NCBI RefSeq assembly: GCF_048266365.1 | Contig: NZ_JBLWZP010000001.1 | Span: 310,001 to 374,000 of the forward strand | Length of the DNA: 64,000 nt | Source of the DNA: Galbibacter sp048266365 | Lineage (GTDB): Bacteria > Bacteroidota > Bacteroidia > Flavobacteriales > Flavobacteriaceae | Direction of reading: 5' to 3' | Shown: positions 16,738 through 26,193 of the stretch, piece by piece | Position numbering within the stretch: the first letter of the stretch is position 1 | Layout of the letters: every line of letters begins with the position of its first letter | Made by a program: the position numbers and the translations under genes | The notes under the pieces: model-generated | The model's input: only the letters and a program-made list of their open reading frames with translations | The model's database searches: none | What the model was told of the DNA's origin: nothing

Positions 16738-17691
16738 TTATTTTCTTTTTAACACTTTTATAACAGCTTTAACAATTGCTTCACTGTTTAAACCATACTT
16801 GTCCATAAGCTGCGCAGGAGTACCACTTTCTCCAAAAGTATCTTGTGTTGCAACAAATTCTTGAGGGCTTGGGTTGTTTTCTGCTAGTACTCTAGCGACA
16901 CTTTCTCCCAGTCCGCCAAGGTAGTTATGCTCTTCTGCAGTAACTACACAACCTGTTTTACCTACTGATTCCAGAATTGCTTCTCTATCGATAGGTTTTA
17001 TGGTGTGAATATCCAGGATGTCAGCTGAAATTCCTTGCTTAGCAAGTTCTTCTCCCGCGATTATAGATTCCCATACCAAGTGACCGGTTGCGATAATAGT
17101 TACATCGGTACCGTCATTGATCTTAACAGCTTTACCGATCTCAAATTTTTGATCGGCAGGAGTGAAGTTAGGAACTGCAGGACGTCCGAAACGCAGGTAT
17201 ACAGGTCCTTCGTATTCTGCAATAGCAATAGTAGCTGCTTTGGTTTGATTAAAGTCACAAGGATTGATTACAGTCATTCCCGGTAACATTTTCATCATAC
17301 CTATATCTTCAAGGATCTGGTGCGTTGCACCATCTTCACCTAGTGTAAGACCAGCGTGAGAAGCACATATTTTTACGTTTTTATCGGAATAAGCGATTGA
17401 CTGTCTGATTTGATCATAAACTCTACCGGTAGAGAAGTTTGCGAAAGTACCGGTAAAAGGAATTTTACCACCGATAGTAAGTCCGGCAGCGATACCCATC
17501 ATATTGGCTTCAGCAATACCGATTTGGAAAAAACGCTCCGGATTTTCTTTGATAAAGTCAGCCATTTTTAAGGAACCTACCAAATCAGCGCAAAGTGCTA
17601 CTACATTTGGATTGGTGCGTCCCAATTCAGTAAGTCCTGCTCCAAATCCGCTTCTGGTATCTATCTTTTCTGTATATGTATATTTTTTCAT
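16738..17691 (-). CDS. Transketolase, C-terminal subunit
   Basis: The 317-residue protein corresponds to the pyrimidine-binding and C-terminal domains of transketolase. It has the conserved Glu that activates thiamine in IGIAEANMMGIAAG, the SHAGLTLGEDGATHQ loop and a C-terminal domain from about residue 190. It lies 45 bases downstream of the N-terminal subunit gene. Together they make the split enzyme common in Bacteroidota and archaea, which moves two-carbon units in the non-oxidative pentose phosphate pathway. Confidence 0.93.
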   Translation of the reverse strand: MKKYTYTEKIDTRSGFGAGLTELGRTNPNVVALCADLVGSLKMADFIKENPERFFQIGIAEANMMGIAAGLTIGGKIPFTGTFANFSTGRVYDQIRQSIAYSDKNVKICASHAGLTLGEDGATHQILEDIGMMKMLPGMTVINPCDFNQTKAATIAIAEYEGPVYLRFGRPAVPNFTPADQKFEIGKAVKINDGTDVTIIATGHLVWESIIAGEELAKQGISADILDIHTIKPIDREAILESVGKTGCVVTAEEHNYLGGLGESVARVLAENNPSPQEFVATQDTFGESGTPAQLMDKYGLNSEAIVKAVIKVLKRK

Positions 17692-17736
17692 CTTTATATT
17701 TTCTTGTGTTTTACAATGCGTCTATGGGGTAGTGAC

Positions 17737-18582
17737 TTAATAATCACCCAAGGTTTCCGGATTTTGAGCTAATGCTTTTTCCAATTGCTCGTCGTTTGGA
17801 GCCTTTCCGTGCCATGCATGGGTGCCCATCATAAAATCTACGCCGTTCCCCATAACGGTATGTAATAAAATACAAACGGGTTTGCCTTTTCCGGTTCTGC
17901 TTTTTGCCTCTGCAAGACCTGCTAAAACGGCATCGAGGTCATTCCCTTGTTCTACTTCCAACACATCCCAACCAAAAGCTTCAAATTTAGCTTTTAAGTT
18001 TCCAAGTGGAAGTACATCCTTAGTCGCTCCGTCAATTTGTTGACCGTTGTAGTCAATAGTAGAAATTAGGTTGTCTATGTTGTTACCGGCAGCATACATA
18101 ATTGCTTCCCAGTTTTGACCTTCCTGAAGTTCACCATCACCATGTAAGGTGTAGATGATATGATTATCCTTATTAAGTTTCTTTGCTTGAGCTGCGCCTA
18201 TGGCTACGGACATCCCTTGTCCTAAGGAACCTGATGCGATACGAATACCTGGAAGGCCTTCATGCGTGGTTGGGTGTCCTTGTAGACGAGAGTCTAATAA
18301 TCGGAATGTATCTAATTCTTCAACTGGGAAGAATCCTCTTCGGGCCAATACACTATAAAATACGGGAGAGATATGACCGTTAGATAGGAAAAACAAATCT
18401 TCACCGATTCCGTCCATGGTAAATTCTTCTTTGATTTCCATGACATCATTATATAAGGCTACTAAAAACTCGGCACATCCTAAAGATCCTCCGGGGTGAC
18501 CTGAATTTACTTTATGTACCATCCTTACAATATCCCTTCTTACTTGGGTTGTTAACTCCTTTAGTTTCTGTGTGTCTGACAT
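17737..18582 (-). CDS. Transketolase, N-terminal subunit
   Basis: The 281-residue protein is the thiamine-diphosphate pyrophosphate-binding half of transketolase: HPGGSLGCAEFL, GHISPVFYSVLA, GSLGQGMSVAIGAA, and the Mg2+-binding GDGELQEGQNWEA motif. It ends before the pyrimidine-binding domain, which is encoded by the next gene. The start codon lies 243 bases from the divergent tgt gene, so the space between them should hold both promoters. Confidence 0.93.
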   Translation of the reverse strand: MSDTQKLKELTTQVRRDIVRMVHKVNSGHPGGSLGCAEFLVALYNDVMEIKEEFTMDGIGEDLFFLSNGHISPVFYSVLARRGFFPVEELDTFRLLDSRLQGHPTTHEGLPGIRIASGSLGQGMSVAIGAAQAKKLNKDNHIIYTLHGDGELQEGQNWEAIMYAAGNNIDNLISTIDYNGQQIDGATKDVLPLGNLKAKFEAFGWDVLEVEQGNDLDAVLAGLAEAKSRTGKGKPVCILLHTVMGNGVDFMMGTHAWHGKAPNDEQLEKALAQNPETLGDY

Positions 18583-18698
18583 TGGTTTTCTTTATTATTT
18601 ATCTCCCACAAAAATAAAGTTTTAAAAATGTATAGCAAAGGAATTTAGCACACTAATTCGGGTTATTTGTGATATAATACGCCCAGATTATACAATCT

Positions 18699-18733
18699 TT
18701 AGTAATGTGGAGCGATTAACTTGTTTATCTTTG
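18699..18733 (+). promoter_or_regulatory. Probable promoter of tgt
   Basis: TATCTTTG at 18726-18733 matches the Bacteroidota -7 box TANNTTTG exactly. The best upstream candidate, TTAG at 18699-18702, is 23 bases away, slightly longer than usual, so the -33 element is uncertain. Confidence 0.5.
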
Positions 18734-18824
18734 CATCTTTGAAATAAAAGTCCTGCGTTAGAAAAGGAAATAGACGCAAGTTGTTGGATTTGACCCAGGA
18801 AACAAATTAGAGCAGACAAGCTAC

Positions 18825-19955
18825 ATGGATTTTAAAATATCAGCAAAGGATGCGGCCGGTAAAGCCAGGGCAGCAACCATTACTACAGATCACGGAACCA
18901 TTGAGACTCCGATCTTTATGCCGGTGGGAACAGTGGCCTCGGTAAAGGGCGTGCATCAACGTGAACTCAAAGAAGATATCAATCCCGATATTATTTTGGG
19001 GAACACCTATCATTTATACTTACGACCTAAAACCTCTATTTTAGAGGCTGCAGGAGGGTTGCATAAATTCATGAATTGGGACCGAAACATCCTAACCGAT
19101 AGTGGAGGATACCAGGTGTATTCGCTCTCCGGAACGCGAAAGATTAAAGAGGAAGGTGTTAAGTTTAAAAGTCATATCGATGGCTCTTACCATTTCTTTA
19201 GTCCTGAATACGTTATGGATATTCAGCGTACCATAGGTGCAGACATTATCATGGCCTTTGATGAGTGTACACCCTACCCATGTGATTACAATTACGCAAG
19301 ACGTTCTATGCATATGACGCATAGATGGCTGGACCGTTGTATTAAAAGATTTGATCAAACGCAGCCAAAGTACGGTTACAATCAGACCTTGTTTCCCATA
19401 GTTCAAGGTTCTACCTATAAAGATTTAAGAATACAATCCGCAGAGTACATCGCCAATTCCGGCGCTGAGGGTAATGCTATCGGCGGCTTATCGGTAGGGG
19501 AGCCCGCAGAAGAAATGTATGCGATGACCGAGGTGGTGTGTGGTATATTGCCCGAAGATAAACCACGGTATTTAATGGGTGTGGGGACACCGATTAATAT
19601 TTTGGAGAACATCGCCTTAGGAGTGGATATGTTTGACTGTGTGATGCCGACGCGTAATGCCAGAAACGGGATGCTGTTTACCGCACACGGTACAATCAAT
19701 ATAAAAAATAAAAAATGGGAGGATGATTTTTCTCCTGTCGATGAGATGGGTATTACTTATGTGGATACCTATTATACCAAGGCTTATCTAAGACACCTCT
19801 TTGCTGCCAATGAATATTTAGGAAAACAAATTGCGACAATTCACAATTTAGGTTTTTATTTATGGTTGGTTCGTCAGGCAAGAAAACATATCTTAGCAGG
19901 AGATTTCACGGCTTGGAAGAATACCATGGTCAAGCAAATGGACAAGCGGTTGTAG
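18825..19955 (+). CDS. tgt: Queuine/preQ1 tRNA-ribosyltransferase lacking the usual zinc cysteines
   Basis: The 376-residue protein is a tRNA-guanine transglycosylase, which exchanges G34 for a 7-deazaguanine base in GUN-anticodon tRNAs. Visible are TPIFMPVGTVASVKGV, the active-site Asp in LTDSGGYQV, and the nucleophile Asp in MGVGTPINILENIALGVDMFDCVMPTRNARNG. The usual zinc site is C-x-C-x2-C before AYLHHL. Here the segment before AYLRHL reads GITYVDTYYTK, so all three Cys are replaced, although the His of ATIHNLGFYL remains. The fold may be stabilised without zinc; this could be a lineage trait. It is followed by an LptF/LptG permease gene. Confidence 0.93.
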   Translation: MDFKISAKDAAGKARAATITTDHGTIETPIFMPVGTVASVKGVHQRELKEDINPDIILGNTYHLYLRPKTSILEAAGGLHKFMNWDRNILTDSGGYQVYSLSGTRKIKEEGVKFKSHIDGSYHFFSPEYVMDIQRTIGADIIMAFDECTPYPCDYNYARRSMHMTHRWLDRCIKRFDQTQPKYGYNQTLFPIVQGSTYKDLRIQSAEYIANSGAEGNAIGGLSVGEPAEEMYAMTEVVCGILPEDKPRYLMGVGTPINILENIALGVDMFDCVMPTRNARNGMLFTAHGTINIKNKKWEDDFSPVDEMGITYVDTYYTKAYLRHLFAANEYLGKQIATIHNLGFYLWLVRQARKHILAGDFTAWKNTMVKQMDKRL

Positions 19956-20025
19956 CTGGCATTAAACAAGAGCAAACAGACTTAAAAAACGGAATATATT
20001 TTAACCAAAAGGAGTATTTATTAAA

Positions 20026-21105
20026 GTGAAAATAATAGACTGGTATATATTAAAGCGCTACTTAATGACCTTCTTTGCGATGATGGTTTTGTTTATCCCC
20101 ATCGGTATCATGATCGATGTCTCGGAGAAGGTAGACAAGATGATTGCCAATGAAGCGCCTACAAGTGAAATTATTGCGTATTATATTGACTTTACGTTTT
20201 ACTTTGCCAGTTTCTTGTTCCCTATATTTTTATTCTTATCGATCATTTGGTTTACCTCCAAGCTTGCCAACAACACTGAGGTGATTGCGATCCTAAGTTC
20301 CGGGATATCCTTTAGACGATTTTTACGCCCTTATTTTATAGGCGCAACCATCATTGCAATCTTTGCTTTTATCATGGGGATGTTTATCGTTCCTGATGCC
20401 AGTGAGGGTTATAATGATTTTTATATCACCTACCTTAAGGGAGGTCGAGATAAGGGTAGGGAGACAACCAACCTTTTCAATCAGATCAACGAAAACGAAT
20501 ATATTTACGTGAGTAGTTTTACCCCCAGTACCAAGATTGGCTATAACTTTACCTTGGAGAATTTTAAGGGTAATGAGCTTCAGTATAAAATTACGGCCAG
20601 TAATATTCGCTGGGTAGATAAGGATAGCACCTATCGTTTAAGCAGTTATATCAAACGTATCGTTGGAGAAAGAGACGATATTATCATAAAAGAAAACCGA
20701 CTAGATACCATTTTTGATTTTGACTTGGAAGATTTGACGCCCGTTTCTTATGTAGCGGAGACCAAAAATTTATTTGAGTTAAATGAATTTATTCAGCAAC
20801 AACGCGACAAAGGCGCTCCAAACATTAACACCTATTTGGTGGTGAAATACAAACGTTGGAGTTTACCGGTATCGGCTTTTATCTTAACGATTATTGCGGT
20901 ATCCGTTTCTTCCATGAAACGCCGTGGGGGTATGGGGCTAAATTTAGCCATCGGAATCTCTCTGGCTTTTATTTTTGTGTTCTTTGACAAGGTTTTTGGA
21001 ACACTGGCAGAGCAGTCGGATTTTTCACCGCTACTTGCTGTGGCCCTCCCAAATATTATATTTGGTGTACTCGCTATTTATCTACTTAATAATGCTAAAC
21101 GCTAA
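20026..21105 (+). CDS. LptF/LptG-family permease (LPS transport)
   Basis: The 359-residue protein has a GTG start, followed by the canonical KIIDWYILKRYLMTFF and six membrane segments: three at the N-terminus, a periplasmic domain of about 170 residues, and three at the C-terminus (LPVSAFILTIIAVSVSS, MGLNLAIGISLAFIFVFF). This is the YjgP/YjgQ layout of the transmembrane subunit of the LPS exporter, which works with LptB. Whether it is LptF or LptG cannot be decided here. The tgt-lptG adjacency is common in Bacteroidota. Its 3' end overlaps the next gene by 14 bases. Confidence 0.9.
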   Translation: MKIIDWYILKRYLMTFFAMMVLFIPIGIMIDVSEKVDKMIANEAPTSEIIAYYIDFTFYFASFLFPIFLFLSIIWFTSKLANNTEVIAILSSGISFRRFLRPYFIGATIIAIFAFIMGMFIVPDASEGYNDFYITYLKGGRDKGRETTNLFNQINENEYIYVSSFTPSTKIGYNFTLENFKGNELQYKITASNIRWVDKDSTYRLSSYIKRIVGERDDIIIKENRLDTIFDFDLEDLTPVSYVAETKNLFELNEFIQQQRDKGAPNINTYLVVKYKRWSLPVSAFILTIIAVSVSSMKRRGGMGLNLAIGISLAFIFVFFDKVFGTLAEQSDFSPLLAVALPNIIFGVLAIYLLNNAKR

Positions 21106-21994
21106 ATTAAAAAATTACCTCCTTTTACATCTGATTGTATTCATATGGGGGTTTACGGCTATTTTGGGAGCCTTAATTTCTTTGGACGCCATACCTCTGG
21201 TGTGGTTTAGGATGTCCCTTGCCGCAGTATTCATTGGGATCTATGTGGCCTTTAGGCGTATTAAACTACGCGTCACTAAAAAGTTATTTATTACACTGGT
21301 CATCGCAGGAGGGATCATTGCCTTGCACTGGATCACTTTCTTTATGGCTATCAAGGTGTCCAATGTGTCGGTCACTTTGGCAACGATTTCAACGGGCGCT
21401 TTTTTTACGGCCTTTTTGGAGCCAATCTTTTACAAGAGAAAGATGGTTTGGTATGAGATTATGTTTGGTCTTATTGTGATTGCCGGGTTGTATATCATCT
21501 TTAATGTGGGTGCCGACTATAAATTAGGAATTATACTGGCGTTAGTATCGGCATTGCTCTCCTCGATATTTTCTCTAATTAATGGAAAACTGGTACATAA
21601 ACTCGATTCCACTGTAATCGGTCTTTATGAGATTACTGCCGGGGTGCTCCTGATTACCGGCTATCTTTTTATAACTAAACAGTTCACTTTTGAATACTTC
21701 CAATTGTCAACTTCAGATTGGATGTACATGCTACTACTCTCTAGTATTTGTACTGCTTTTGCTATTGTTGCTTCAGTGAAAGTTATGAAGCTTATCAGCC
21801 CTTATACAGTGATGCTGACCATTAACTTGGAGCCGATTTATGGAATCTTCCTAGCATACCTTATCTTTGGAGATGCTGAAAAGATGAGTCCGGGTTTTTA
21901 TGTAGGGGGCGCTGTGATTTTAGCCACAGTACTGGCTAACGGAATAATGAAGAATACACTGAAAAGAAAAACAGCGATAAAGCAAGACAAATAG
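21092..21994 (+). CDS. EamA/DMT-family transporter
   Basis: I start the gene at ATG 21092, which overlaps the permease stop by 14 bases. The longer open frame upstream lies inside the permease gene and has no transporter-like sequence. The 300-residue product has ten hydrophobic segments in two EamA repeats: LHLIVFIWGFTAILGALIS to AGLYIIFNVG, then LALVSALLSSIFSLING to AVILATVLANGI. Members export amino acids, nucleotides or metabolites; the substrate is unknown. Translational coupling to the permease is likely. Confidence 0.88.
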   Translation: MLNAKLKNYLLLHLIVFIWGFTAILGALISLDAIPLVWFRMSLAAVFIGIYVAFRRIKLRVTKKLFITLVIAGGIIALHWITFFMAIKVSNVSVTLATISTGAFFTAFLEPIFYKRKMVWYEIMFGLIVIAGLYIIFNVGADYKLGIILALVSALLSSIFSLINGKLVHKLDSTVIGLYEITAGVLLITGYLFITKQFTFEYFQLSTSDWMYMLLLSSICTAFAIVASVKVMKLISPYTVMLTINLEPIYGIFLAYLIFGDAEKMSPGFYVGGAVILATVLANGIMKNTLKRKTAIKQDK

Positions 21995-22004
21995 TTTAAA
22001 GTTT

Positions 22005-22012
22005 TATATTTG
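22005..22012 (+). promoter_or_regulatory. -7 box of accA
   Basis: TATATTTG matches TANNTTTG and lies 29 bases before the accA start codon. A convincing -33 element is not visible at the normal distance. Confidence 0.4.
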
Positions 22013-22040
22013 TGGGCTGTAGAATAAATTAAATGTACTC

Positions 22041-22994
22041 ATGGAATATTTAGATTTTGAGTTGCCAATTAAAGAGCTTGAAGAACAATTGGATAAATGT
22101 GTGGTGTTGGGATCAGAGAGTGAAATTGACGTATCTGATACCTGCAAGCAATTGGAGAAGAAACTAGAAAAGACCAAAAAAGATATTTATAAAAACCTTA
22201 CCGCATGGCAACGTGTGCAGTTGTCCAGACATCCGTCCAGACCCTACACCATGGATTATATTGAGGCCATTTGCGGAGATACCTTCTTAGAACTTCACGG
22301 TGATCGAAATGTCAAAGATGACAAAGCGATGATCGGAGGGTTGGGCAAAATTGGGGAACAAACCTATATGTTCATCGGACAGCAAAAAGGTTATAATACG
22401 AAAACACGTCAGTACAGAAACTTTGGGATGGCAAATCCTGAAGGTTATCGCAAAGCACTTCGCCTGATGAAAATGGCAGAGAAGTTTGGAGTTCCTGTAG
22501 TGACCCTTATTGATACTCCCGGTGCTTATCCCGGTATCGAAGCAGAGGAACGTGGACAAGGTGAGGCTATTGCCAGAAACATTCTTGAGATGACCAGATT
22601 AAAGGTACCGATCATCGTACTTATAATCGGTGAGGGAGCCTCCGGAGGAGCCTTGGGAATTGGAGTAGGTGATCGCGTACTGATGTTAGAGAATACTTGG
22701 TATTCTGTAATCTCACCGGAATCATGTTCTTCAATTCTTTGGAGAAGTTGGGAATACAAAGAACAGGCTGCTGAGGCGCTTAAGCTGACAGCCAGTGATA
22801 TGAAAAAATTACACCTAGTGGATGATATTGTAAAAGAACCATTAGGGGGAGCGCATTCCGATCGTGGAACGACTTTTAAAATCGTAGAGGAGAAAATTCA
22901 TGAAGTACATGAGCAACTTAAAAAGTTATCCCCAACAGATTTGGTCAAAAAACGTATGGATAAATATTCAAAGATGGGCGTCTATTCCGGATAA
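22041..22994 (+). CDS. accA: Acetyl-CoA carboxylase carboxyltransferase, alpha subunit
   Basis: The 317-residue protein has the normal length and motifs of AccA: YLDFELPIKELEEQ at the start, HPSRPYTMDYIEAICGD, FIGQQKGYNTK, the crotonase-type oxyanion turns GMANPEGYRKALRLMK and IGEGASGGALGIGVGD, and SPESCSSILWR. With AccD (not in the window) it transfers carboxyl from biotin to acetyl-CoA in the first step of fatty acid synthesis. A T-rich intrinsic terminator follows. Confidence 0.96.
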   Translation: MEYLDFELPIKELEEQLDKCVVLGSESEIDVSDTCKQLEKKLEKTKKDIYKNLTAWQRVQLSRHPSRPYTMDYIEAICGDTFLELHGDRNVKDDKAMIGGLGKIGEQTYMFIGQQKGYNTKTRQYRNFGMANPEGYRKALRLMKMAEKFGVPVVTLIDTPGAYPGIEAEERGQGEAIARNILEMTRLKVPIIVLIIGEGASGGALGIGVGDRVLMLENTWYSVISPESCSSILWRSWEYKEQAAEALKLTASDMKKLHLVDDIVKEPLGGAHSDRGTTFKIVEEKIHEVHEQLKKLSPTDLVKKRMDKYSKMGVYSG

Positions 22995-23022
22995 GCCCCT
23001 GTGTTTGTTACGAAAATGTTAA

Positions 23023-23049
23023 GACCGGAGTTTGTGCTTCGGTTTTTTT
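23023..23049 (+). terminator. Intrinsic terminator after accA
   Basis: ACCGGAG (23024 on) pairs with CTTCGGT, and the stem runs directly into eight T residues. It lies about 30 bases past the accA stop. Confidence 0.85.
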
Positions 23050-23163
23050 TACCTTTATTAACAAGAAATTCAAGTTATTAACACTATAATTGTTCACAAC
23101 CGGTTAATAAACCCACGCGCGTTTTAACCCTAGTTGAGAATACAATTATATACATTCGTGTCT

Positions 23164-24699
23164 ATGGAAAATTTAAACCCGATACAAGGCGTCAGAATCA
23201 ATAAATCCAGTGTGATTCCGTTGGAAAAAGGCAAAATTCCACCGCAAGCTACTGATTTAGAGGAGGCTGTGTTAGGGGCAATGATGATTGACAAGAAAGG
23301 TGTCGACGAGGCGATCGACATTTTGAGCCCGGATGCGTTCTATAAGGAGGCCCACAAACACATTTTTGAGGCCATAGTGCAGTTATTTGAATCTTCCGAG
23401 CCCATAGACTTATTAACAGTTTCGGCGCGTTTAAAACAGAACAAAAGACTTGAAGCAGTAGGAGGGGACTTTTATTTGATCCAATTGACTAAAAAAGTAT
23501 CTTCTTCGGCGCATATTGAGTTCCACTCCCGTATTATTTTACAGAAATACATTCAGCGTAGTCTGATTAAAATTTCCAGTGAGATTATCGAAGAGGCCTA
23601 TGATGAGGGTACTGATGTTTTTGACCTTTTAGATTCAGCAGAATCTAAGTTGTATGAAGTAACTCAGGGGAATATCAAAAAATCCTCGGAGACTGCTCAG
23701 AGTTTGGTAATCCAGGCAAAGAAAAAAATTGAAGAAATATCAAACAAAGAAGGGCTCAGTGGTATTCCTTCCGGATTTGATCGTTTAGATAAATTAACCT
23801 CAGGATGGCAGCCCAGTGATTTAATTATCGTTGCTGCGCGTCCGGGTATGGGTAAAACTGCGCTGACCTTGTCTATGGCCAGGAACATTGCGGTAAACTC
23901 AAACATACCTGTGGCCTTTTTCTCACTAGAGATGTCCTCAGTACAGCTTATTACCCGTTTGATTTCTTCAGAGACAGGATTGTCTTCTGAGAAACTCCGT
24001 ACGGGGAAATTAGAAAAACACGAATGGGAGCAACTCAATGTAAAGGTGAAAGGATTAGAAACCGCACCTTTATTTATTGATGATTCGCCTTCACTATCTA
24101 TTTTTGACCTCAGAGCAAAGGCGAGAAGATTGGCTTCTCAACACGGTATTCGACTTATCGTAATTGATTACTTGCAACTTATGACCGCCGGGGGTAGCCA
24201 AAAAGGCGGAAACCGTGAACAAGAGATTTCTACTATTTCAAGGAACCTTAAGGCGCTTGCAAAAGAATTGGACGTACCAGTTATTGCTCTTTCTCAGTTA
24301 TCACGTGCTGTGGAAACCAGGGGAGGTAGTAAACGACCATTACTTTCGGATCTTAGGGAATCCGGAGCAATTGAGCAGGATGCGGATATTGTGTCCTTTA
24401 TCTACAGACCGGAATATTATAAGATTGATGAATGGGATGATGAAGAGCGAAGCCCAACACAAGGTCAGGCGGAATTCATTATAGCGAAGCACCGTAACGG
24501 TGGTTTGGAGAATATCCGTCTTAAATTCGTTGGTCACCTCGGTAAATTTGACAACTTGGATGATTTTGATTCACCCTTTGAATTCCAGTCAAAGATGAAT
24601 GCCAATGACGACAATCCTTTTGCAACAACTGATCTCCCCAGTGCTGACGAAGCTTTCGGAAGCTCTATGAATGATGATGATGGAGATGTGCCGTTTTAA
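23164..24699 (+). CDS. dnaB: Replicative DNA helicase DnaB
   Basis: I use the ATG at 23164 (MENLNPIQGVR); an upstream TTG at 23134 adds ten poorly conserved residues. The 511-residue product has the N-terminal DnaB domain (PPQATDLEEAVLGAMM) and the RecA-like helicase core. Walker A is AARPGMGKTAL, Walker B LIVIDYLQLM, followed by NREQEISTISRNLK, DLRESGAIEQDAD and AKHRNGGLENIRL. It unwinds DNA at the fork as a hexamer. The acidic C-terminal tail of about 45 residues is typical for the lineage. No intein is present. Confidence 0.96.
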   Translation: MENLNPIQGVRINKSSVIPLEKGKIPPQATDLEEAVLGAMMIDKKGVDEAIDILSPDAFYKEAHKHIFEAIVQLFESSEPIDLLTVSARLKQNKRLEAVGGDFYLIQLTKKVSSSAHIEFHSRIILQKYIQRSLIKISSEIIEEAYDEGTDVFDLLDSAESKLYEVTQGNIKKSSETAQSLVIQAKKKIEEISNKEGLSGIPSGFDRLDKLTSGWQPSDLIIVAARPGMGKTALTLSMARNIAVNSNIPVAFFSLEMSSVQLITRLISSETGLSSEKLRTGKLEKHEWEQLNVKVKGLETAPLFIDDSPSLSIFDLRAKARRLASQHGIRLIVIDYLQLMTAGGSQKGGNREQEISTISRNLKALAKELDVPVIALSQLSRAVETRGGSKRPLLSDLRESGAIEQDADIVSFIYRPEYYKIDEWDDEERSPTQGQAEFIIAKHRNGGLENIRLKFVGHLGKFDNLDDFDSPFEFQSKMNANDDNPFATTDLPSADEAFGSSMNDDDGDVPF

Positions 24700-24722
24700 G
24701 AGTCACTGATAAAAACTAACCT

Positions 24723-24765
24723 ATTGCCCAAATACTTCAATGTGTCCCTGGGCAATTTTTGTTTT
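24723..24765 (+). terminator. Intrinsic terminator after dnaB
   Basis: ATTGCCC at 24723-24729 pairs with GGGCAAT at 24750-24756, followed by TTTTGTTTT. The loop is 20 bases. It lies just past the dnaB stop. Confidence 0.65.
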
Positions 24766-24771
24766 CTGTTC

Positions 24772-24833
24772 AGTTTTGTTCATTAAATTTACGTGTTCAG
24801 CACTGCTGAACACTAAATTTAATGAACAAAACT
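24772..24833. repeat. 62-base near-perfect palindrome (copy 1)
   Basis: AGTTTTGTTCATTAAATTTA at the left end is mirrored by TAAATTTAATGAACAAAACT at the right end. Inside, GTGTTCAGCA faces TGCTGAACAC, with only one extra C in the left arm and a one-base centre. The arms hold repeated TGTTCA/TGAACA hexamers. A second, less perfect copy starts 267 bases beyond the right end. Confidence 0.85.
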
Positions 24834-25100
24834 AGTTGGTTTTGATTTATGGTTATGTAATTCCTTGTTTTGAGTTATTTATTTTCAATGTTGTACGCTC
24901 TTTTGCGCGTTAGTCAACTAATAGCCCTTGTATTTTATCAAAAACAAATGTTTACGTTTATTTTTGTTTATAGTGCACATTGTTCTTAACAGATTATTGT
25001 AAATATTATAAAGTTGATCATTTATGATTGTCTTACTGTTTTTAGCTCTAGAATCTTGGCTGACAGATAACTTTAAGGTGGAAAAGCTTTTATTTATTAA

Positions 25101-25157
25101 TTTTGTTCATTAAATTTACTTGTTCAGTACTGCTGAACATTAAATATTATTGAACAG
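25101..25157. repeat. Related palindrome (copy 2, degenerate)
   Basis: The left arm TTTTGTTCATTAAATTTAC is identical to copy 1, and the centre is TGTTCAGTACTGCTGAACA. The right arm (ATTGAACAGA at its end) has diverged. The shared 19-base left arm shows that the two copies have a common origin. Confidence 0.75.
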
Positions 25158-25279
25158 AGATGTATAAAGATTATGATTTTGTTTATCAAGCAATTGCTTC
25201 CTTAGAAGATATTACGGGGGTCTCAATTGTGTTTTGACCCCTATAAAACAAGAGAATTATTCTACATTTCAAAAATTAA

Positions 25280-25600
25280 TTAAACAACACATTTTTTCAT
25301 TAAAATTAAGTGCTGATCCTGATTCCACTTTTCCATTGGCGTGATCCTTCCTAGTTGCCCATGGAGCCTATCATTATTGTAAAAGACAACATATCGTTTT
25401 AAGATTTGCTCGATCTGACCAAAGGTTCTGTAATCAAATCGAGTAAATACCTCCTTTTTAAGTATACCGTGATAAGCCTCAATATGAGCTTGTTATACAT
25501 GGTTTGTAGCGAATTTATCTACAAATTCATCCTGAGGTTGTGGGCGGAGAATCATTTTATTCTTGGACTTCAGTACCGCCTGACGGAACAAAAAGTACTA
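25280..25600 (-). pseudogene. Remnant of an IS3-family transposase (OrfB C-terminus)
   Basis: Read on the minus strand, 25492 down to 25280 encodes AHIEAYHGILKKEVFTRF, then FGQIEQILKRYVVFYNNDR and HGQLGRITPMEKWNQDQH, ending at TAA. This is the C-terminal end of an IS3-type rve integrase, including the catalytic-Glu region (IEAYHGILK). The same frame continues upstream as DKFATNHV but is broken by TAA at 25493-25495 and again near 25600. No N-terminal part, OrfA or clear terminal inverted repeats remain, so it is a dead fragment. Confidence 0.85.
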
Positions 25601-26193
25601 TGGTTGTGTGCGGCAAGTATTCGTTTTACCATGTAATGAGAAGAGTTTACCATGCAATTTTAATTTTATTACAACCTATATTACCCTACTACCAAATACT
25701 ATAATTCACAAACCTTATATTTTGAAAATAATAGCAACTAATTTGTTGTAAAACGGCTGATTTATAGATTTATACACGACTATCTGCTTTTGAACAATTC
25801 AAACTAGATCAATGACAGCAGCTTTGTTATAAATCAGAGAAATTACTATAAATACACCTAAGATTAATGCGAAATTCTATCGTATTACGTACTTATATTC
25901 AACTCCATATATTGTAGTGTTTGGGTTCAGTTGTGTGATTTAATATTTGACAAAAAATTAATTAAATTAAATTCAAATTGACAAAATAATGCTACAATTT
26001 CTAGTAAGATGCAAAAAAAATATCAGGTTCAGTTAATAATGTGGTAGATATTAGTTAAATATTACAATACTTTAGCCATAAAAGTTAAAGGAAACGAAAG
26101 CACTATAGTTTCATAGTGAGTATAGATAAGCAAACAAACGAATCAATAAAACTTAAAACGCCTATGAGTTAAAATTTAATTCAAAATCAAAAA

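Noticed and set aside
20975..21091. Upstream extension of the EamA transporter
   Set aside because: This part lies within the LptF/G-type gene in another frame; the transporter's first helix begins after ATG 21092.
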